From JAVBQJ01 sp031549115 (lineage in GTDB: Bacteria; Verrucomicrobiota; Lentisphaeria; Victivallales; Victivallaceae): 64,000 nt of DNA. The position numbers and the translations under genes are program-made. The DNA lies in the NCBI GenBank assembly GCA_031549115.1, contig JAVBQJ010000042.1, positions 1 through 64,000 of the forward strand, given 5' to 3'. The notes beneath the pieces were generated by a model that was not told the origin of the DNA, did no database searches, and saw only the letters and a program-made list of their open reading frames with translations. Position 1 is the stretch's first letter, and the number at the start of each line of letters is the position of its first letter. Shown in pieces: positions 60,359 to 64,000 of this stretch.

Positions 60359-62353
60359 TTAGGGGTATTCCTCGAATACGATCACCGCGTGGCCCGGAAT
60401 CTCCGGCACGACGACCTCCACGTGGGCGCCGTCGTCGTGAAATTCGAGCGGTATTTGCTCCGGCGCCGCATAAACCCGATGGATCCGCTTCGAGTTCGTG
60501 CGCAGCCGGATTCGTACCTGCCGCACGATGACCGGTTCTTCGATCATTTGAATATAAGCGCCCCGCAGCTCCGGGACGTAACTCATCAGATATACCATGG
60601 TCCGGTGTTCGGCTTCCTGCCGGGTGGCGGCGATGCGGCCGAAGCCGGGCAACCCTTCGACGGCGAGAAAGGGACTCTCGTACAACTCCGTCAGCCAGGC
60701 GCCGAACAACTGGCGCATCGGTATTTGGGCATTGCGGAAGTAATTGCGGAAGAGCGGGAAGACGCAGTGCAGCACATTGCCGTACCGGAGTGCCGCCGCC
60801 TCTCCGGTGGGCGCGTCGGGCGGCAGATACACCAATCCGTGTTCGCCGTTCCAGCCCCGGTTGAAAAACGGTTTGACCAATGCGGCGCGGACTTCGGCGC
60901 CGTTTTCGGAAAGGGGGGTGACCAATGTACCCTCCGCACCGATGATAAACGGCATCGGCGGCAATTCCGGCGCGGTCAGGAATGCCGGATCGTACGGCCA
61001 TTCGCCACGGGAATGCATGCCCCAGAGCTCCGGCAGCGCGAAGTCGTCGCCTGTTTCCGCGAGTCCGCCGTGGTAGCTCGAAATCACCTTGCCGCCCGCC
61101 GCCAGATGCCGGCGCACCTGCTGTGCCAGTTGTTCGGACAGGCGAATCTCATCGGCGAGGATGAGCACCCGGCACGGCGGCAGGTCGCGCAGGTCGTTGA
61201 CGATCTGAAACGGTATTTTCAGCTCCTCCAGCATCCGCGCCGCGCCCTGGATCGACTGCAGCGCCTGCTGCGCCAACGGATTCGGGTTGGCGGCGCAGCG
61301 CCAGGCTTCGTGGTGCATCACCAGCACGACTTCGGCGCAGCTGACGGCACCGTCCAGCCACGGTTCGAGCTGCTGGAATTTCCCGTACACCTTCGCCTCC
61401 AAGTCCAACACCGCGTCGTTGCGGTCGCCGCGCGGATGGAGGTGGTCGCCGATGTTGGTCCGCATCGTGTGCGCCAATCCGTAAATGCAGTCGTACGCGA
61501 GACTGGCTTCGGTGCGAATGCCGCCGAAGTCGCCCCAACTGGCGTGAAAGCGCCCGGTCATATTCACCACCGGCAGCTCCGGCGCCACATTGCGCACATA
61601 GTGTGCCAGCACCGGCAGCACATCGTAGCCCCAGCCGCCGGTCGGCAGGCATTCGCACTCGAAATACGTGGCGTATTCGCGCTGCTCCTCGTAATCCGGC
61701 CCGTTGAAGTAAAGCAAAAGACCGGGGCGGTCGGCGCGCAGCTGCTCCGCGATCCGGCGCATCAGCCGGTTCCGTGACATCCGGGCGAATTCGTAGCGCG
61801 ACTGCGGTTCGTCATAGCGGTAGCCGAGCTCCTTCATTTCCGCGACGCATTCGCCGCCGATGCAGATATTCGGCTGCATGCAGTCGAAAAACATTCCGTC
61901 CACCGGATAATTCGCCGTGATCTCACGCGTCATCGCCAGCAGGTGTTCGCCGTAACCGGAGTTGTAACACATCCGGCGGAAGAAGTTGTCGAGCCGGTCC
62001 GGTCCGTATACATGCCCATCCGGCGAAACCGTCGTCCAGTCGCGGCGGCGCAGCGCCTCTTCATGGCTCAAGCCGGCATTGATGTACGCGCTGAATGCGA
62101 TGCCGCGCCGGTGGCAACCATCGAGGATGCCGCGCAAAAGGTCGAACTGCAAGTGCGGATGCCGGATGCCGATTTTCGTGTCGTAATAAGCGAAGCCCAT
62201 GTTGCAGCGCGCCGGAAACACCACCAGATCCACCCCGGCCGCCTGAACCCGGTCGAGCCATGCGTCGATGTCGAGATTGACGCCGATGGCCGGAATATCC
62301 GGCGCGGTGTGAAAATCATAAAAGTAACACCATCTGGGCGAATGCGGCTTCAA
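60359..62353 (-). CDS. GHL6-like putative glycoside hydrolase with trimerisation domain
   Basis: A 664-residue cytosolic TIM-barrel protein of the hypothetical glycosyl hydrolase 6/GH151-like group. Seen strings are WLDRVQAAGVDLVVFPARC, GIAFSAYINAGLSHEE, YPVDGMFFDCMQPNICIGGE (candidate catalytic Asp) and ECECLPTGGWGYDV. The middle domain (RVLILADEIRLSEQLAQQV) is GH42M-like trimerisation fold, and a small C-terminal beta-domain follows. Translation starts at TTG 62353, overlapping the GntR stop (TTGA), with GAGG 9 nt upstream; no other start keeps the conserved WCYFYDFH strand. Alpha-L-fucosidase-like activity is one option, not shown. Confidence 0.65.
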   Translation of the reverse strand: MKPHSPRWCYFYDFHTAPDIPAIGVNLDIDAWLDRVQAAGVDLVVFPARCNMGFAYYDTKIGIRHPHLQFDLLRGILDGCHRRGIAFSAYINAGLSHEEALRRRDWTTVSPDGHVYGPDRLDNFFRRMCYNSGYGEHLLAMTREITANYPVDGMFFDCMQPNICIGGECVAEMKELGYRYDEPQSRYEFARMSRNRLMRRIAEQLRADRPGLLLYFNGPDYEEQREYATYFECECLPTGGWGYDVLPVLAHYVRNVAPELPVVNMTGRFHASWGDFGGIRTEASLAYDCIYGLAHTMRTNIGDHLHPRGDRNDAVLDLEAKVYGKFQQLEPWLDGAVSCAEVVLVMHHEAWRCAANPNPLAQQALQSIQGAARMLEELKIPFQIVNDLRDLPPCRVLILADEIRLSEQLAQQVRRHLAAGGKVISSYHGGLAETGDDFALPELWGMHSRGEWPYDPAFLTAPELPPMPFIIGAEGTLVTPLSENGAEVRAALVKPFFNRGWNGEHGLVYLPPDAPTGEAAALRYGNVLHCVFPLFRNYFRNAQIPMRQLFGAWLTELYESPFLAVEGLPGFGRIAATRQEAEHRTMVYLMSYVPELRGAYIQMIEEPVIVRQVRIRLRTNSKRIHRVYAAPEQIPLEFHDDGAHVEVVVPEIPGHAVIVFEEYP

Positions 62354-63801
62354 TTGTACAACCTCATGGATTCCTGGCGTTCGTTCATAGTCTGGCGGTC
62401 GAGCTGCAAATGCAGATACGCCTGGGCGAAGCAGCGGCTGTTATTCAGCGCGGCGCGGACACTGCGCCCGTTCAAAATACACTCCCACAGCTCGATGTTA
62501 AAGATATTCAGTCCGATATAATGCTCCTCCGGCGTCTGAAAAAACAGCGGCCGGGCCCGTTGCACCGCGGCCAAGCCGCCCGCCGCGGCGTCGGTTTGCA
62601 CCAGATAGTGCCCGGCGCCGCAGAATTCCGGATGCAGCGGGATCATCCCCTGCTCGGCCAGGTGCCGTTGCGGCGATTCGCTCTGCAGAAATTGCAGGAA
62701 ACGGATGCTTTCGATCACCTGGCGCGATTCCCGCGAGACCACCAGCGGCACCGCCACCGTCGAACAGCTGTCGTCGACCGAAAAATAGGGGTATATTTCC
62801 GGCTGCCACTCGCTGTAAAGCTGGCGGAACTGGATGATATCCGAACTGAAGCCCAGGAAAAACGGCGTTTTGCCTGCGAGAAAGGCGTGAATGTTGGCAT
62901 TCGCCTGCTTCGGGGGGCTGATCCGGAAGCGGCGGCGGATGGCGACGGCTTTCTCACAGGCGTCGGCGAATTCGTCCCAGTCACCGGGATTCACCTCCGG
63001 CGCGATCAGGGCATCCAGAATCCGGTTGAACACATTTCCCAGCCGCAGCAGCGGCTGCTGGTTGGAGCCCGGAAGCGTCAGTGCCGGGTGCTTCTCCAGC
63101 ACATCGAGCAGCTCCTCCAGATAGGCGCTCTGCCCGGCGAAATCCCGGTACTCCGGCAACGGCAGCCGCTCTTTTGCCAGCAGCTCCCGGTTGTAGAACA
63201 ATACGTTGCCGCTGTAATAAAACGGCAGCGCGCAATCGCTCAGAAATTCCATTCCCGCCGCCGCCGCGTCGACGAAAAAATTGCGCACATTCAACAACGG
63301 CATTTCGCTTTGCTGGTAAAGGGCCAGAGGCGAACTGCATTCGCGGACGTCGGGCAGGCCGTCGCGGTCGAGCTCCGCGGTTTCATAATCCATTGTCACC
63401 TGGAGGAAGTGGTTCCGGTCGGACAATTCGTCCAGCAATTGCTTCCACAACTGGCGCTGGGCCGGAGAGTTGCTCCCGGTCCGGCAGCGGATGGCGCCGG
63501 AGACCGGAAGCCCGGCGGCGGCCGGAAGCGGCGCCGCAGCGGAATCCATTTCCGGCGCGGCGACAAAGGCGCCCACTTTCGGCACGGAATAAATCAACCC
63601 GCTCTCTTTCAACTGCTGCAACGCCTGCCGGACGTGGTAAACATTGCAGCCGTATATGCGGGTCAGGGCCTTTTCCGATTGCAGTTTGGTGCCCGACTGC
63701 AGGACGCCGTTCCGGATGCCGTCGCGAATTGCCCGGACGATCCGGGCGCCGGCGGCGTCCTTGTTCAGGGCGGGAATTTCATTGGGTAGCTCTGTATTCA
63801 T
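62350..63801 (-). CDS. GntR-type regulator fused to an ABC solute-binding-protein-like domain
   Basis: A 483-residue cytosolic regulator. The N-terminal 75 residues are a GntR winged helix (IRNGVLQSGTKLQSEKALTR, NVYHVRQALQQLKESGLIYS). From about 110 onward the protein resembles periplasmic sugar-binding proteins of ABC importers (SBP family 1): NVLFYNRELLAKERLPLPEY, FLAGKTPFFLGFSSDI, SPQRHLAEQGMIPLHPEF. There is no signal peptide. A type-2 binding-protein effector domain behind a GntR head is unusual; LacI/GntR hybrids normally carry the type-1 fold. First gene of island 4, translationally coupled to the GHL6-like gene, with a strong promoter and a cluster of CTGCAA sites upstream that it presumably binds. 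Confidence 0.83.
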   Translation of the reverse strand: MNTELPNEIPALNKDAAGARIVRAIRDGIRNGVLQSGTKLQSEKALTRIYGCNVYHVRQALQQLKESGLIYSVPKVGAFVAAPEMDSAAAPLPAAAGLPVSGAIRCRTGSNSPAQRQLWKQLLDELSDRNHFLQVTMDYETAELDRDGLPDVRECSSPLALYQQSEMPLLNVRNFFVDAAAAGMEFLSDCALPFYYSGNVLFYNRELLAKERLPLPEYRDFAGQSAYLEELLDVLEKHPALTLPGSNQQPLLRLGNVFNRILDALIAPEVNPGDWDEFADACEKAVAIRRRFRISPPKQANANIHAFLAGKTPFFLGFSSDIIQFRQLYSEWQPEIYPYFSVDDSCSTVAVPLVVSRESRQVIESIRFLQFLQSESPQRHLAEQGMIPLHPEFCGAGHYLVQTDAAAGGLAAVQRARPLFFQTPEEHYIGLNIFNIELWECILNGRSVRAALNNSRCFAQAYLHLQLDRQTMNERQESMRLYN

Positions 63802-63824
63802 AGCAAATTACTTTCTGATTCAAT

Positions 63825-63963
63825 CTGCAATGGCTGCAATCTTGCAGCTTGCCAGTATAATTATAGCAAAGAAAAAAACAAAGTCAATAGCGCATGGAGA
63901 AAAAATGCGAAAAATCTGCAACTTTCAGAACTTGCAGAGTGATAAATCTGCAATTTTCTGCAA
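63825..63963. promoter_or_regulatory. Cluster of seven CTGCAA/TTGCAG sites flanking the GntR promoter
   Basis: CTGCAA at 63825, 63834, 63916, 63948 and 63958, and TTGCAG at 63842 and 63932 (first bases). Two pairs form inverted repeats: 63834-63847 with a 2-nt gap and 63916-63937 with a 10-nt gap. They sit on both sides of the promoter, as expected for operators of an autoregulated GntR protein. Confidence 0.75.
63860..63887 (-). promoter_or_regulatory. Promoter of the GntR-SBP island
   Basis: On the reverse strand TTGACT (63882-63887) and a perfect TATAAT (63860-63865) are spaced by 16 nt, about 59 nt upstream of the ATG at 63801. Confidence 0.75.
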
Positions 63964-64000
63964 GTTTTCGAGGGCGGGGGCGGCTTTGTGCGCCCGCGCC

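Noticed and set aside
1..64000. tRNA or rRNA genes
   Set aside because: No cloverleaf or rRNA-like sequence was recognised by eye in any intergenic region.

Overview
The window looks like chromosomal DNA of a Gram-negative member of the PVC group, most probably a Lentisphaerae (Victivallis-like) bacterium. This is inferred from gene content, not from a marker gene. LPS genes (lptD, hldD) show a diderm envelope. Several families typical of Lentisphaerae, Verrucomicrobia and Planctomycetes are present: H-X9-DG prepilin-like proteins, a Verru_Chthon-like pseudopilin cassette, many URO-D-like proteins, LamG glycosidases and GH109/Gfo-Idh-MocA proteins. The DNA is GC-rich, except for the pseudopilin cassette at 19.3-25.9 kb.

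Layout. (1) 0.1-16.9 kb is mainly housekeeping: glnS; a periplasmic PpiC isomerase; a reverse-strand exopolysaccharide pair (BY-kinase and CpsB-type PHP phosphatase); a long zinc-type dehydrogenase; lptD-hldD-rsmB-dinG, in which hldD, rsmB and dinG overlap by 4 nt; and a blaI-blaR1-like pair. (2) 17-19.2 kb holds rsmE and a RecB/Cas4-like protein, separated by a 515-nt GC-rich gap rich in hairpins. (3) 19.3-25.9 kb is a six-gene pseudopilin operon ending in a giant 1,093-residue PilX-like protein. (4) 26.2-27.5 kb is an orphan phage-type large terminase. (5) 27.8-63.8 kb is almost entirely glycan-utilisation islands: 35.3->27.8 kb (pseudopilin, LamG/GH123-like, two URO-D-like, MFS; divergent AraC); 41.7->36.3 kb (dehydrogenase, SDR, lactonase-like, GH35, URO-D-like; divergent ROK); 52.0->45.6 kb (pseudopilin, LamG/GH123-like, GH78-like, AraC); a GH109-like gene; AraC/lipoprotein opposite D-lyxose isomerase; and 63.8->57.3 kb (GntR-SBP fusion, GHL6-like, pseudopilin, GH42-like).

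Two signals stand out. In three independent islands an H-X9-DG prepilin-like gene lies directly upstream of a large secreted or TIM-barrel glycoside hydrolase and near a dedicated regulator, which suggests a modular pseudopilin-plus-glycosidase system. Second, four copies of a two-hairpin extragenic element of about 130 bp sit just beyond stop codons, all in the same orientation relative to the gene that ends next to them. Also notable are a GntR regulator fused to an ABC solute-binding-protein-like domain with a cluster of CTGCAA sites at its promoter, a BY-kinase ending in ten alternating Tyr-Gly units, and a hairpin-packed intergenic region at 54.76-54.96 kb. I saw no tRNA, rRNA, CRISPR array or insertion sequence.
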